A DNA stretch of 64,000 bases from Pipra filicauda (taxonomy: Eukaryota > Chordata > Aves > Passeriformes > Pipridae): contig NW_024104672.1 in NCBI RefSeq assembly GCF_003945595.2, positions 248,001 through 312,000 on the forward strand. Direction: 5' to 3'. A program made the position numbers and the translations under genes. The notes beneath the pieces were generated by a model, which had not been told where the DNA came from, ran no database searches, and was given only the letters and a program-made list of their open reading frames with translations. Positions 34,715 through 46,660 of the stretch are shown one piece after another (position 1 is the first letter of the stretch; each line of letters begins with the position of its first letter).

Positions 34715-37700
34715 GCACAGCTTGGATTCATGAAACTCTGGGCTTTTCTGTGCTCCTTAATGTCTTAATGTCTTGAAAAATCTTTTGATATGTATATTAT
34801 GAGGGTAAAGTCTACCCTTAAATGTAAGTAGCAAGGCTATGGTATTTATGCTCAGAAACATGGAAAGGAACTCTGTTAGCTATAATGCCATGATCTGTAA
34901 TTGTACTATATCCTTGAGAGTATCCCAGAAACAATGCTATTGATTTTATGGTCCTAATCTGAGAGCGTGCCTCTCTTGTTGTAACAGCTATTTGTTTTCC
35001 TCGCCTGCATGAGAGCTGTAGGTGTGCAGAGAAAGTTGTGACTAGAGCTGTGCAAACTAGGGAAGGAAAAAGGAAAAGAAAGGAAAAGGAAAAAGGGGGG
35101 GGAGAATGCAAGCCCCCCTCCCTGCATTCCCCTCAGATTTTTCTTAAATTTGTTTGATTTTCTCATTGTCTTTAGTTTGAGAGGAAAAAAAGGCTTCAGT
35201 TGCAGGAAGAACTGGGGATTTCTAGGCATTTTATACCAGCTGAGCTCATGATGCTGCTTTAGTAGGCTATCAGAGATGATTCAACTAGCTCAGACTGTGT
35301 AAAACCATAAATTATTTATTTCTAAGTTTTGTGCTTTCTGATCTGTGGAGATCATTTGGTCTGGATGAAAAATTACTGGAGAGAGGTGGTGCCTTGCTTC
35401 TCTTGCAACGTCATTAAAATTTTCAAGTGAAGGTTGTAAACAAAGATGGTTCTCTAGAGCAATTGCAATCTGAGCATTTAAGGAAGTAATTCTAATTTAG
35501 TATTCTGTGTTTGTTCTTTCTCTCTGCTTACCTAGCCTGTGCTTGCTGTTGCAGTTAAAAAGACCTAAATTCATCCACATGTAAATTTTTGTGTTGTGTA
35601 TTATGGTGACTTGATTTCCTTAATAATTCTTCCCTGCTGTTGCACAAAATCATGTTACTCAGCTATGACTCACTGGATTTCTGTTCACATGTCATTTTGC
35701 AATTGGAAATTAATTGAGATCAAAGGGGGAATTCTCTCTTCTATCCTCTAGTCTAGGTACTGTTGTGATTTGCAATTCTTAATAGGGGATGTTTTTGTTT
35801 CTTTGTTTGTTTTTCTCTTTTGGTAGAGATTTTGCAGTTATAGCCATCATGTGTTTGAGTAGAGGTTTATGAAAGTGTTACCCTTTTATTCAGCTAACTG
35901 ATGCACTTACAAAAACCAGTACTCTGTTTTCTGGGTGCAGTGAGTTTTACAGCATCCACCAAAACCACAAAGTTGATATTAGTAGCTGCAGAGAGTGTGT
36001 CTTTTTACCAAGAAAATTCATGCAAGCCTAGCTCCCCTGAAGTGGAATCTGTGTATGCAGGAAGTGTGTGTGATATCTTTCCTTTTGTTCTTTATCTTCA
36101 GCTCTTTTTCTATGTACTTTCACTGTTAACAGAGCATCTCGTGTGTAAAACAGGTGGAAGTTTAATACTGCTCTGACAAAATGGGGAGCAATCTGCTTAA
36201 TGATGATACCTAGTCTGTGTCAGATTTGGCATTACAGCTAGGTCTTCAGAAACATCATCTACTGTCCACCACAGGACTGTTTTAACTTGCACCTCTGTCA
36301 AATATTTTAATCTGTCATCTGTTAATAAGACTTATATTGTAACAGGCAAAAATACGACAGTACTTGAAAATTATTCACTTGGTTTCAGAATGGCACACAG
36401 TCTAAAGCTGAACTTCAGTAAAATTACCGCATGGAACAAAAGGTAAAAAAATTTTAAAAAGTCCTAAACCAGGGATGTGGTTTATTTTCTTCTATATCCA
36501 AGATGACCTGTAGGTAACTCAGTCATCAGGCTGTATTTTCTTAATTTTGACACTGCATTTGGGACCAAATTCAACTCCCATTATGTAGCATTAAAGTGAT
36601 ACTTTGCATATGCTGCCTGTGGGTGTTTGCAGAAAAGAAACCGTCTAGAGGATTTGATAGTATCCTGGGATTGAGAGGTGTCTAAATAGTGATATGTGAC
36701 TGATGGATTTGAAATATGAAGATATCTGAATCGTAAATTGGTAATGCTAATGCCTTGAGAGACTTCTCATGTACTCTTACAGTCTGCTCCTAAAGGGAGA
36801 AGGCTTTTTGCTCTCCAGCAACTTCACATCTTCAGTCAGGCTTTGCCAGGGATGCATCTTGGTATTGTGTTATGTTAGTGAATGCTGTAAGGGATTTCAA
36901 CTTTACCTCTGAGTTTTGACACTGGGAGCTTGACTTTCCAAATCCGATGTTGAATTAATACTGTGAGGCTTTTTCATATAGAGTAAATCTTGCTGTCCAC
37001 TACCCTTCCCTTCACCTTCCCTCCATGATTTACACTAGTGAACCTAAAAGCAGTTCACATTTGGGAGAAGCTGAAAAACAGTAATCAAAACTGATCCAAA
37101 AATAAATAGAGGGACTTGGGAAAGTTAGGACAATAATGTCAAAGGGCAATTGGAGGTATTTACTTTTTATGTGTGTGCTTATTTCCCAACCCTGCACAGT
37201 GACAACAGTTCATCAAAATGTGCATAATCAAGTACTACCAATGAATCACCAAATGCCATGAAATGCTGTAGCAAAAAATTGTTCCTGGGACACTTGCTGA
37301 AAACATTATGCCTACTGATTTCCATTGCTAGGCTTGGGTCAAGATAGAAACATGAAGTGGAGGTGTGGAAAATGGAATCCCATCTTGTAGGACTTTTGCT
37401 TCCCCTCACTTAAATCTTCCAAAGCATTGCTTTATACCATGAAGAAGGTTGTCTTGTCAAACTGACTAGTTCTTTCAGTCTGAAAATCACCGACCATCCG
37501 GGAAGGCAGAGAAAGATCCCAGAAATGGTCTTCTTAAATTGATTTCATTTGTAGGGAGAAGTTGACCAGTAATACTTTTGCAGTGATGTAAGCTTTATGT
37601 TTCATGTCATGGTCCAGATGCATAAGTTTTTGCTGAAAAGCCAAACAAGGATCACTTATTAGCAAAGCAAAATATTTCTGCTGTGATTTACAAAATGCTA

Positions 37701-40700
37701 TCATCGCTTGCATAACACTCTCAATGACATATTTAAATCTGTGTAATTTCTGCTGAATTTACCATGTATGTGATTTCAAGGGCTCTCCATTTGTCACATT
37801 TTGCTTGATCATAAGTTAAACTTACCGCATTGCACAATTCATTATTTGTTTTTCTTTTGTAAGAAAAACAAAACCTCAACCCTTTTCTCTGTGAGCAATT
37901 TACTCTAATGCTTTTGATTGTTCCCACTTCAGAGTCTTTCCAGTCTGTTGCTACTGAGCACCTTTTGGAGGCAGCTGCTTTTTGCATATGTGTACACATG
38001 CTGTTGCTCTTGTTCTCATTTCGTTAGCTCACTGTGTTGCAGGACTGCTACAGGGCAGCTTGCTCCTTTAATTGCCTTCATTTGCTAGTCAGGCCCAGGA
38101 TTTTTGTCCTAGCTGGAGAGGAGATCAAAGAGGCTACCTCCAAGAGAAAAAGAAGGCTGCCAGAGGTTATAGGGTCTCCTAGAGGCCTTCTGGGTGTGGG
38201 GGCTGAGAAGGTCTCCATCAGTATGTTGACCTACTGATAAGGATGGTGGCTTTCAAGGCAGGCTCTTGCAGGGCTTGGGAGTCTTTTGCACTATTTGAGA
38301 GTGTAAGTGTAACCCAGCTAGAAGGTCAAGGATCAGAAACACCAAGGAAGAAGCCAGAGGGGACAAACTATTTTGATGATCTGTTGGTCCAGCCTGTGCA
38401 AAAGTGACATATTTCCCTTGGCTTTGCTGCTGGAATTCCTCATCTTGTTTTCTTTGTCCTTTTGTGCTTAAACTGGTCCTCAGACACCTGGGTACTTGCA
38501 CAGCAGCACATTTGCCATGATCTCCAATGTTGTCAAGCTTTTTGCAGTGCTATGTATTTAAAGAATGCAGTTTTTCATCAGTGCTGCTGTGTGGCACCAA
38601 AACAGGGCTGTGAAAGGAGAGTGGAAAGCAGCAGAGTGACATTTTTCAGTTTCATCATCTTTGACAGCTGTGTCATACTGAGAGCAAATAATTGTACCAA
38701 TGAGGATATTTCTAGCTGAATCCAAATGTGGCAGCTGCTTTGGGGGAAATTCTGCATCACAGTTGTTGTTCTCCAAGTTTTCCTGCCTCAGAGGATCAGT
38801 AAACAAGTGATACACCAGTCAGTGGGAAGATGAAGGTAACTTACACCTTTCTAAATATGACACCCTCATGAATGTAAAGCAACACCTGTGTGTTCAAAGA
38901 AACTATAAGCAACCCCCAGATGTTTCTGAAATCCAAACCATATATATAAATGCCCAGGTAAAATGGCTTTGCCTTCAGATAGTTTCCAAATCTCCCTACA
39001 TCTATGACCTCTCCAATCATTAATGTGCCTCACCCTTCCTGCCCGAGGCAGATGCCGTCAGAGGAGCTGCCTGGGCAGCCTGATGCCTGCCAGAGAACAG
39101 TTGCATTTTATCTTTTCTGTGTTGCCTCTTGCTTCAGCTACTGCATCATTTCAAAAGGGCAGGCTTAATGAGCTGTAAGGGAGGTGATATTCAGACAAAT
39201 CTTGATAATATAGTTTGATTCGTTCAAGAGCTGAATGTAGCTGAAAAACCTTTTTTTTCTGAAATCGAGGTTATCATTGTATTTCCATGAGGTGCCTTTA
39301 ATGGCATAGTGTATGTAAACACCTTTCAATAGTGCATAAAGGAAAATGATTAACAAGGACTACATTTTTCCACTAACCTTCATATAAAATCTGGTTTTCC
39401 TTCCCTCAGAGTGGGTGTCAAAACAAACAAGCAAAAACCCAGGCACAAGCCATTCAATTTTCCATTATAATCAATTTGGGAATTGGGTACGTTCCTGAGG
39501 TTTACAAGCTCAAAGTGAATTCCATTATGCCAAGTATTTTTTTCCATGTAATGTTAAAAAGTACATTAACTGCCCTCACCAAAACCCAGTAGGAAGTGAA
39601 CTCTCACTTTTCATTTTATATTTCCTGCTCCATCTTCCATTATTATTTTTTGCTTATTTTTCTGAAGTGCCGAGGTATACTATTCTCTCCTCTCAGTAGG
39701 ATAAATCCAAAGAGAAGGGAAAATGAACCCAACTTTCTTTTTGAAATTATATTAATTTTTTCCCCCTGGGATGACTTCTCTTCAAACTTGGTCAGACACC
39801 AAAGTGCTCTTACTCCTCTTGTACTGTATGAGTGGATCCAAATGTTTCTGGACCTGTGTGTCCAAGCCTTTTTCATGGGGCCAAAATTTTTAGTTTTGTG
39901 TGGTGTTTTTTTGTTTGGGGGTGGGTGGGTGTTTTTTGCTCGAGTGGTGGGCAGTACCCCTTCATTTCTAGTGTTAATAGTAAAGCAGAAGATACCTCCT
40001 GCGACCTGAATGTCACCACAGTGACCCTCATCTGTTTTCCTCTTGCTCATTTTTTCCCTCACTTCTGTTGTTTTGTTGTGTTGGTTTTTTTTTTTCTTTA
40101 ACCTGCTGGCCTTTATGGTGCTGCTTCAGTCAACAACTTTTTATAATCTGAGTAAGCCTTCCTTTTTTTGCTCCTTCATTTACTTAATATTATGCAGATT
40201 AAAAAGAAAGCTGCAAAGGTCTCTCTTAATGTGCTTATGTACTAGCTATGGAGCCGTGTGATGTCAGCTTGCACGTGCTGTCCAATTGGCAAGCTGCTGA
40301 TTTTGGTCTCTAAGCAGTTGTTGCCTTCTAAGGCATTTTTTCTAATATAAATGCTGACACTTACTGCTCTCATTCTGCATGACTGTATATAATTCTTCTT
40401 TTGCTTTGAGAGCTCTGCTAGAGAGAGGCTGGGATATGTGAACATAGAAATTGCATTAAAGGCTCAGATTAAGTTGTTTCTGATAATGCTTGATTCTTTA
40501 GTGGAATTAAATGTAACCAATTATGAGGCAGATAATCTGCACTTTTTCTAGATTTTTTTCCAGAGGTTCATTTATGCCCTGAATGAACCTTTCTGTACTT
40601 TTTTCCCCTATTGAACGTATTTTGTATGTTCCTATTAGGATTAGATAGTTATATAACTTATCTGACATGTTCTAACTCTTGACCTTACTGATCTATTTTG

Positions 40701-43109
40701 TCACCAGTTTTTGTAGAAATATTGCACAATTTTCCACCTTCAAAAAAATCAGGGTTACACAATTGTTATGTTTCAGCAAGCTATGCTTCATGCTTGCTTG
40801 AGTCCCGTAATGCTAGTTTTCTTGTACTTTATCGTGTCTGTTTTCTACCAGTATTTAGTAAGCCATATTTTTCTCTTTTATGCGTTTGTGGAGCTTGTGG
40901 TTTTCTAGTGCTGAGCTCTATACTCTGAAGAGGAGTTGTATAGAAACAACTTCAATTATAAGGGATAAACAACGTGTTTCTAGCCAGTTGCCAGGCTAGG
41001 CACAAGATGTTGCATTCACCTTTAGTCAGAAGCTTAATGTGTGTCCTGGCAATGTCTCAAGCTGTCTATGCCCTAATAACACAAGCATCTTTAATGCATG
41101 TTTATATCTCAGTCCTTTGGGAGGAGAGCTTTAAAATGAGTATTTTGGTTAACGAAGAAATGTATGTGTTATAAGGGTCCTGTGGAAGGGTGACTTGACT
41201 CTTGAACCCAAAGGAAAAATTAGATCAGAAGAACAGGCGGGTCCCAAATTGACATCTCAGGGATTGAATCTCAACAAAAAATGCTGAATTGGGTCTGCAA
41301 ACTGACTCTGGCAGTCCATTCTCCAGCTGGTGGCAATACTTATCGGAAAGTGTAAGCCCTTCAAACTGCTGTAAGAATTTGAAAATATGAAGATACTGTT
41401 AGAGTTTAGCTAAGCTACATTGGCTGTTTTCAGAGCTGATAATATTTCAAGAGGAGAATCACTGAATGGAGTATCCATAAAAGAGGTTGTATCAACATGC
41501 AGCTAAAAAAACAGGAGTTGTATAGAGGGAGGGATACATCCGTCAGTTCTAATTGTCTCCTCAGATTTGCAGTTACCTTTACTATGGGGATGTCTTTTGC
41601 TTCATAATAAAGTAGTATGCCAGAACTAAATGTAATGGCTCTTTTTAGTTCACTGCAACACTTAATATCTACTGTCTTCACTTGGAGTACTTGCTGGTAT
41701 AGTGAGAGACTCTGTATACCCTGTTTTGTGTAGCTGCAAGAAAACAGAAAAATGCATGGTGGATGCCTGTCAAGTTTCTCATCTATATTTATTTAAAGAT
41801 CATAAACCAATGCAACTTCATCTAACAAGAATTTCAGAGCATTAATTAACTCAGGTTATGGTTTTCAAATAAATGTTTACAGATGAATCGTCGGATGGTT
41901 TTATCTTATGTCATTGGGGGGTAATGTAGTTCTCCAGGCTTCTTGATTTCTGTACTAGTGCCATCTGGTGACTAAATGTTATTATGGAGGCCTTCCTCCT
42001 GCAACTGGAAGGATGCAGGAGGGGTTTGGCCAATGACTGAATTTGAGGATCAGGAGAAATCCCTCAAAAAGGCACCTTGGATCTTTGCAGAGGGTTTAAG
42101 TTAATGGTCCAGTTCTGGTAAAAGCAGTGCTGAAACTGATGCTTTAGAGAGGCAGTGAATTAATTTTAATGCTGGAATGATCAGATGAAATACTGAACTA
42201 CTACAGTGCATAACCTGTCAGAGCTGAATAAGCTGCCTTCAAGGTAATTTGGGCTGAGGCAGCAATACAGTTTTGGAATCAGTGGTCATCACCTTGAATT
42301 TCAGCTTTTTGCTGTCAGGCAGCAGATTCAAAGGATGGACTCCTTGCTACACATTTGCGGTATGTTTTTGCTGAGGCCTCCCTCGTACTCCTACACCCTA
42401 ATGGCTTTTTCCACTCATAGCTTTTGGACTGTGGAGACTCCAAATTCATGAGATTAATTAAATGCAAGGTGTTAGAGAGAGGCTGGGCTGTCTAAATTTG
42501 GGCTTTTGTGCATCTGCGTCTGTTCCCTCCAAAAAATATAGGAATGTCTTATCTGATGGCCAGAATTGAAGGCAAAGGGTACCGTGATGCAACAGTTACT
42601 ACATTTTTGATTCAGCTGTGAGAGATTCACCTGCAAGCCTTTGGACAGGCATCAGTGGAAATGCTACCAAAGTCCACAGCTACTCCATTTCTTTAGCCTT
42701 TGTAGCTGGACCATGGTGTTCCTGAGTGTAAGTAACTACCTGTTTGTACAAATAACAAATCTCTAATATAGTGTTGTAAGTGGTCATGAGCAAGACTCTC
42801 CTGTGTGTTTTGGAAGAAGAGTGGGCAAAATCTTCAACTTGCTCTTATGCAGGCTGTTTGGACCCTACTGCTGGAGAACAAACAAAGTAATAAAAAAAGG
42901 CAGCTTCTGAGGCATGGTTAACTTTTAAAAACATCTTTGTCAGGCTGACAAATACCTATGACTACCATAAGTCTGAACACAAAGATGTGACTCATTAGAC
43001 TCCAACATCTTGTGGGTCAGAGTAGATGAGTTGTATACTTTCAGAGCATTGTCTTAGACATGCGTTTTTTTCCTAATTCAGGCCTATCTAAAAGTAGAAA
43101 ACTCAGACA
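34715..43109. other. AT-rich DNA, no supported gene
   Basis: No exon, RNA gene or repeat family is recognisable over more than 8 kb. Overlapping open frames on both strands at 39,596-40,062 (about 138 codons each) have no motif. The one structured item is the purine tract at 35,059-35,106. Confidence 0.55.
35059..35106 (+). repeat. 48-base pure purine tract ending in G8
   Basis: The + strand has only A and G from 35,059 to 35,106 (agggaaggaaaaaggaaaag and onward to a run of eight G). It is followed by a short imperfect inverted repeat: ggggagaatgca against tgcattcccc at about 35,123-35,132. Such tracts can form triplex DNA in vitro; no function is implied. Confidence 0.85.
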
Positions 43110-43166
43110 TGGAATCATAGAATTCCATGGTTTGGGTTGGAAGGGACCTTAAAGATCACCTAGAAA
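43110..43166 (-). mobile_element. CR1 3'-end fragment, reverse orientation
   Basis: The + strand reads ggaatcatagaattccatgg then tttgggttggaagggacc and ttaaagatcacctag. This is the reverse complement of a standard CR1 3' end (terminal octamers, then ggtcccttccaacccaaa). Only about 57 bases are kept. Confidence 0.9.
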
Positions 43167-43434
43167 GTTTTGTATACTTATTTAGGGCTTAATGATATCT
43201 TTATTCAGGCATGCTTGAACTTTACTTATGTGTTGTACATCATGTGGATGGAGCCGCTGAAGATGACAGTCAGGAACAAGAGTGCAACTATGAACTTTTC
43301 TTGACTTGCAGATCTAATGAGGGGGAAATTCTTTTCTTGGAGTTTGCCCAGCAGCTTGTAACTCATTTTCCATGGCCCTTATATGAAGTAGGAGCTTATG
43401 TTGTTGAAACCTTTGCGTGAATGCCAAATTGATC
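43167..43434. other. Spacer between CR1 tail and SINE
   Basis: No recognised feature. A 69-codon open frame (43,211-43,420, plus) is present but matches no family I know and is not called. Confidence 0.5.
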
Positions 43435-43580
43435 CTGAGATTGGCTCAGTTGGTTAGAACATGGTGCTAATAACACTAAGGTTGTGGGTTTGATCCCCAT
43501 ATTGGCCATTCACTTAAGAGCTGGACTCAATGATCCTTGTGGGTCCCTTCCAACTCAGAATATTCTGTGATTCTGTGAAT
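43435..43580 (+). mobile_element. tRNA-Ile/CR1-X chimeric SINE (TguSINE1-like), complete
   Basis: Bases 43,435-43,508 (74 nt, tRNA length) align along their whole length with tRNA-Ile. They contain an A-box in ttggctcagttggttag, the anticodon-loop region tgctaataac, a B-box in gtgggtttgatcccc, and the end ggcca. This internal promoter would have allowed RNA polymerase III transcription. A short linker, ttcacttaaga, leads to a CR1-X-type tail: gctggactcaatgatccttg, tgggtcccttccaactca, then attctgtgattctgtga. The tail would let the RNA borrow the CR1-X machinery. The arrangement matches the passerine TguSINE1 group as I recall it. The tRNA stems contain mismatches (acceptor strand ctgagat against attggcc), so this is a retroposon rather than a working tRNA gene. 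Confidence 0.9.
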
Positions 43581-45849
43581 ATTTCATTTGAATGGGCCAT
43601 ATACCTACTGTTTGCAAAGGTTCTTTGTGAGGAGAGGAAGGTGCTTATAGATGCAATAATACATATGTGGACTCAAGATGCATATTTTAATTTGGTGCTG
43701 CAGCAAACTAGCAGGTAGGATGTAATTTCAAATCACATATAGATAGGATGTGGCATATTTGAATGACCATTCTCCTGACAGTCATCTTATACATAGGAAA
43801 CAATTTTCCTCTTGTGCAGAATGAAGAATATGGCTTTTACATTGGGTTTCTTCTTGCTGTGCATCACCTTGTTCCCATCTGCAACTGCCTAAAAATAGAT
43901 AGAACACAGAACTGTTTGCATTAAAAATAAGTAGCTTGTGAAAGGAAGTGGACTGAGGACATAGAGAAAGCTGTACCTGATTACTGGTAGAGGCTAATTA
44001 TGCATAGATCACTTCCTTTCTTTTCTCCCTTTCCCCCCTCCAACCCCTTCCCACTGCAGAGTTTACAGTCATTCTAATATTATGTCTTCTGACTGACCAT
44101 GGATGAGTGCAGAGGATGCCCTTTTCGTTGTGCATCTCTCAGTCACTACACTCAACTGCCTATTGGCTGTGGCAATGTGGGACGCAGCCTGCATCTGTCA
44201 GATGAATTTCCTTCACGGTTCCCTAAGGAATCATCAGGTCACAGCGAGCATCTGTAACACTGCCATCCCTGCTGCACTGACTCACCCCCACTGCTTTTCA
44301 ACTGAGAGCTTCAGTGACAGTCAGAGGGGCATGGGGAGCTGTTGCTATTTTTAAAATATTTACACTATAAGTGAAATGTATGAATAAATCAGTATTTATA
44401 CAAAGAAAGAATGAGAGCAAGAGGTTTAACCCCAGTATGGTATGTCCCATTCCAGGTTTATTCTTTCTTTTATCCGTGCATAAACAAATAAAAAGGGGAG
44501 GAGCTCCAACAGACAAGAATGAAAGACATATACTTTCTGCCTGACTCTGGACAGATTAGGGGAACAGCTTTCTATGGTGGAAATGCTCAAGTTTAGTCCT
44601 GTTGTCTTTATCTTTCAGGCCAAAGGGTTTGAACTTCCCTCTGTGACAAATGCCTCTGTCAGCAATGCTATAGTTGTTTCTTCTGTCTTATTAGCTGTGG
44701 GGTTGCCTCTCATACCTGGTACGATATTTTGACCCAAAACTCCTTTAAACCAAAGAGACCTTTTTTTTTTTTGGGGGTGTCTGAAGTCTTCAGTGACTTT
44801 CAGCAAAATGTATAACTGGATAAAATCCTCTAGCCTTTCTGGGTGGATAACTGGGTATCTAAGTCAGGAAGTCTACAGACAAATTCTTCCTTCTCATAAA
44901 AGAACAAGGTTCAGCTTAAATTCAGAAATATGTTGCTTGAAAAAGCTATACTTCATCAGTCTAAAAAATACAGTTTTATGATAATTAACTCTTGGGTCTA
45001 CTTCAGAGCAATTTTAAAAGAGGCAGAATGTCGACAGGTACCAATTATCTGTTACCATTAGCGTGCATCTTATTGTACATATTTAAGAAATTAGTGACAG
45101 TAGGCAGTTAAAACTGTCTCATTACTAATAATTAATATGATAACTCTTCTGTAGGCCATTGGCAAAATAAGAATACGATTTAAATGTGATGTCAATAGCA
45201 TTTTTAATTATAAGAGAACAGATATACTTGAAGTCCAGTAACAATAGGGGGAAACTTTTTTTCAAAGCTATTTCAGTGCATCTCCTACTTGAAAAGCAAG
45301 CCTATATTTTATCTTAAATATTTATGTAATGGAAATCATGCCTAAGAAGCGCATTCAGTTGTTCTTAAATACTAGAAAATGAAATTTTAGGAGTGCTCAA
45401 TAACTTTCTAATCCTTCTTCCTGTATTTGCACCTCTTTAAATGTTTTTACCAGAAGGATGGAATAATATATTTCGAGAGTCTATATACATAAGGGTCTAG
45501 TTCATATAAACTCAAGATAGTGTTTCTCAATGTGTCTTCAGTTATGATCTCCTCTTTCTAGTATTTATCTCTTCCTTCTCTACAGTAACAGCTACTCAGG
45601 GTGGAAGGAACAGACGTATCCCTTCATTGGACTTCTGGGAGAAGTATACCTACAGGTTATATAAATAGACCAAATATGGCAAAATTACTACGAATGTAAT
45701 AAAAATCAGAGTAAGACCAAGATTGCCAGAGAAAAATATCTACCTGCCATACCTGATGTTTACTGTTGACACTAATTTGCACCTGCTTAACCAAACGTGG
45801 TGGTTTGACTCTGCCTGACAACACAGGACTCAGCACCTACAGAAGTGGA
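43581..45849. other. AT-rich DNA, no supported gene
   Basis: No exon or repeat family recognised. A short T-run with G's occurs at about 44,761-44,777. Confidence 0.6.
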
Positions 45850-46394
45850 GTGTCACAGGGCATGATCTCCAGCATTTGCTGGAGCTCTACCCCTCAGCAG
45901 AGGCATGAACCCTGAGGGAACTCCCAAGGACAGACACAGCCCTGCAGGTCTGGGAACACAGAGATGCCTAAGGCCCCTTCCTGAGGTTAGAGCCAAGGAA
46001 GATGATGTCCTTGCCTGCAGGAGTCGTGCAGTGATAGAAGACCTGTGTCACTACATTAAGGTCAGTCTGGAGGAGGTCAGCTAATGCGCACCATCAGGAA
46101 AGCTGAAAAAGCAATTGAGAGGATCTTCATAGACCCTGTGGAGATGTGAGCCTGAACTCCCAACTGCACAGAGGAGAGGCAGCCAGAAACTGTTTGGTTT
46201 GATGGAGAAGACTGAAAGCTTAGTACTTTTTTGCACCAGGGGAGTGGCTGCTTCTCCAACTGCGGGTCTGCAAGTGCAGGGTAGCTCCAGTGTCCTGGTG
46301 GCTAATGAAGGGCAGAAAGTTACATCTGAGTAAGTAGTGAAATCACCCAAGACTGAGCCAGGAAGTGGAACAGGCACAGCCAGTAGATTGGGGA
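45850..46394 (+). mobile_element. Diverged CR1 ORF1-like segment
   Basis: This segment is GC-richer than its surroundings. The block gaggaggtcagctaatgcgc to ggatcttc (about 46,070-46,128) translates as EEV, a broken codon pair, then MRTIRKAEKAIERIF. This resembles the coiled-coil block of avian CR1 ORF1 ('EEV-x-RLR-x-I-x-EAE-x-EID'). The preceding region (ccaaggaagatgatgtcc, gaggttagagccaagg) reads like the ORF1 5' part, and it is followed directly by a CR1 ORF2 segment. ORF1 would be an RNA-binding protein; no intact frame remains. The match is from memory of the family and is weaker than the other CR1 calls. Confidence 0.5.
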
Positions 46395-46660
46395 AAGTGA
46401 TTATCCCTCTCTACTCAGCATTTGTTAGGCAAAATCTAGAGTCCCATTTTCCAACTCCACCTCAAATATAAGAAAGTTGTTGAACTGGAGCAAGTTTAGC
46501 AGCAAGTTTAGCAGCAAGACAGTCAGACGCTGGAGCACTTGCCCTATGCAGCCCATTAAAGAGAGAACTTCATGAGGACCTAATAGCGGCCTGTCAATAA
46601 ACCTGAGGAGCTTATCAAGAGGATGGAGATAGGCTTTTCTGTAGTGAGTCATAGAGGGAC
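46395..46660 (+). mobile_element. Diverged CR1 ORF2 3' segment
   Basis: The sequence gtgattatccctctctactc agrees with the CR1 ORF2 block 'VI-x-PLYSA', and the following bases keep the order gaactggag, ctggagcactt, cctatg, and tcaagaggatggag found in other CR1 copies. It is much more decayed than the copies at 17 and 20 kb and contains a local 12-bp triplication. It stops before the CR1 tail, so the 3' end is missing. Together with 45,850-46,394 it forms one old, internally deleted element. Confidence 0.72.
46489..46519 (+). repeat. 12-bp tandem repeat inside the CR1 segment
   Basis: The unit agcaagtttagc is present twice exactly (46,489-46,500 and 46,501-46,512) and partly a third time. It lies where intact CR1 has a single-copy sequence, so it arose by slippage after insertion. 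Confidence 0.9.

Noticed and set aside
39596..40062. Overlapping open frames of about 138 codons on both strands
   Set aside because: No motif in either; overlap on opposite strands and low-complexity content (T/G-rich part near 39,900) suggest chance.
43435..43508. A functional nuclear tRNA-Ile gene
   Set aside because: Acceptor stem does not pair properly, and the sequence continues directly into a linker and CR1-X tail, so it is a SINE head.
45790..45830. Start of an avian ERV LTR (ggtggtttgactctgcctg)
   Set aside because: Resembles the opening of some avian LTRs, but the following sequence does not continue as one, and no matching LTR end was found.
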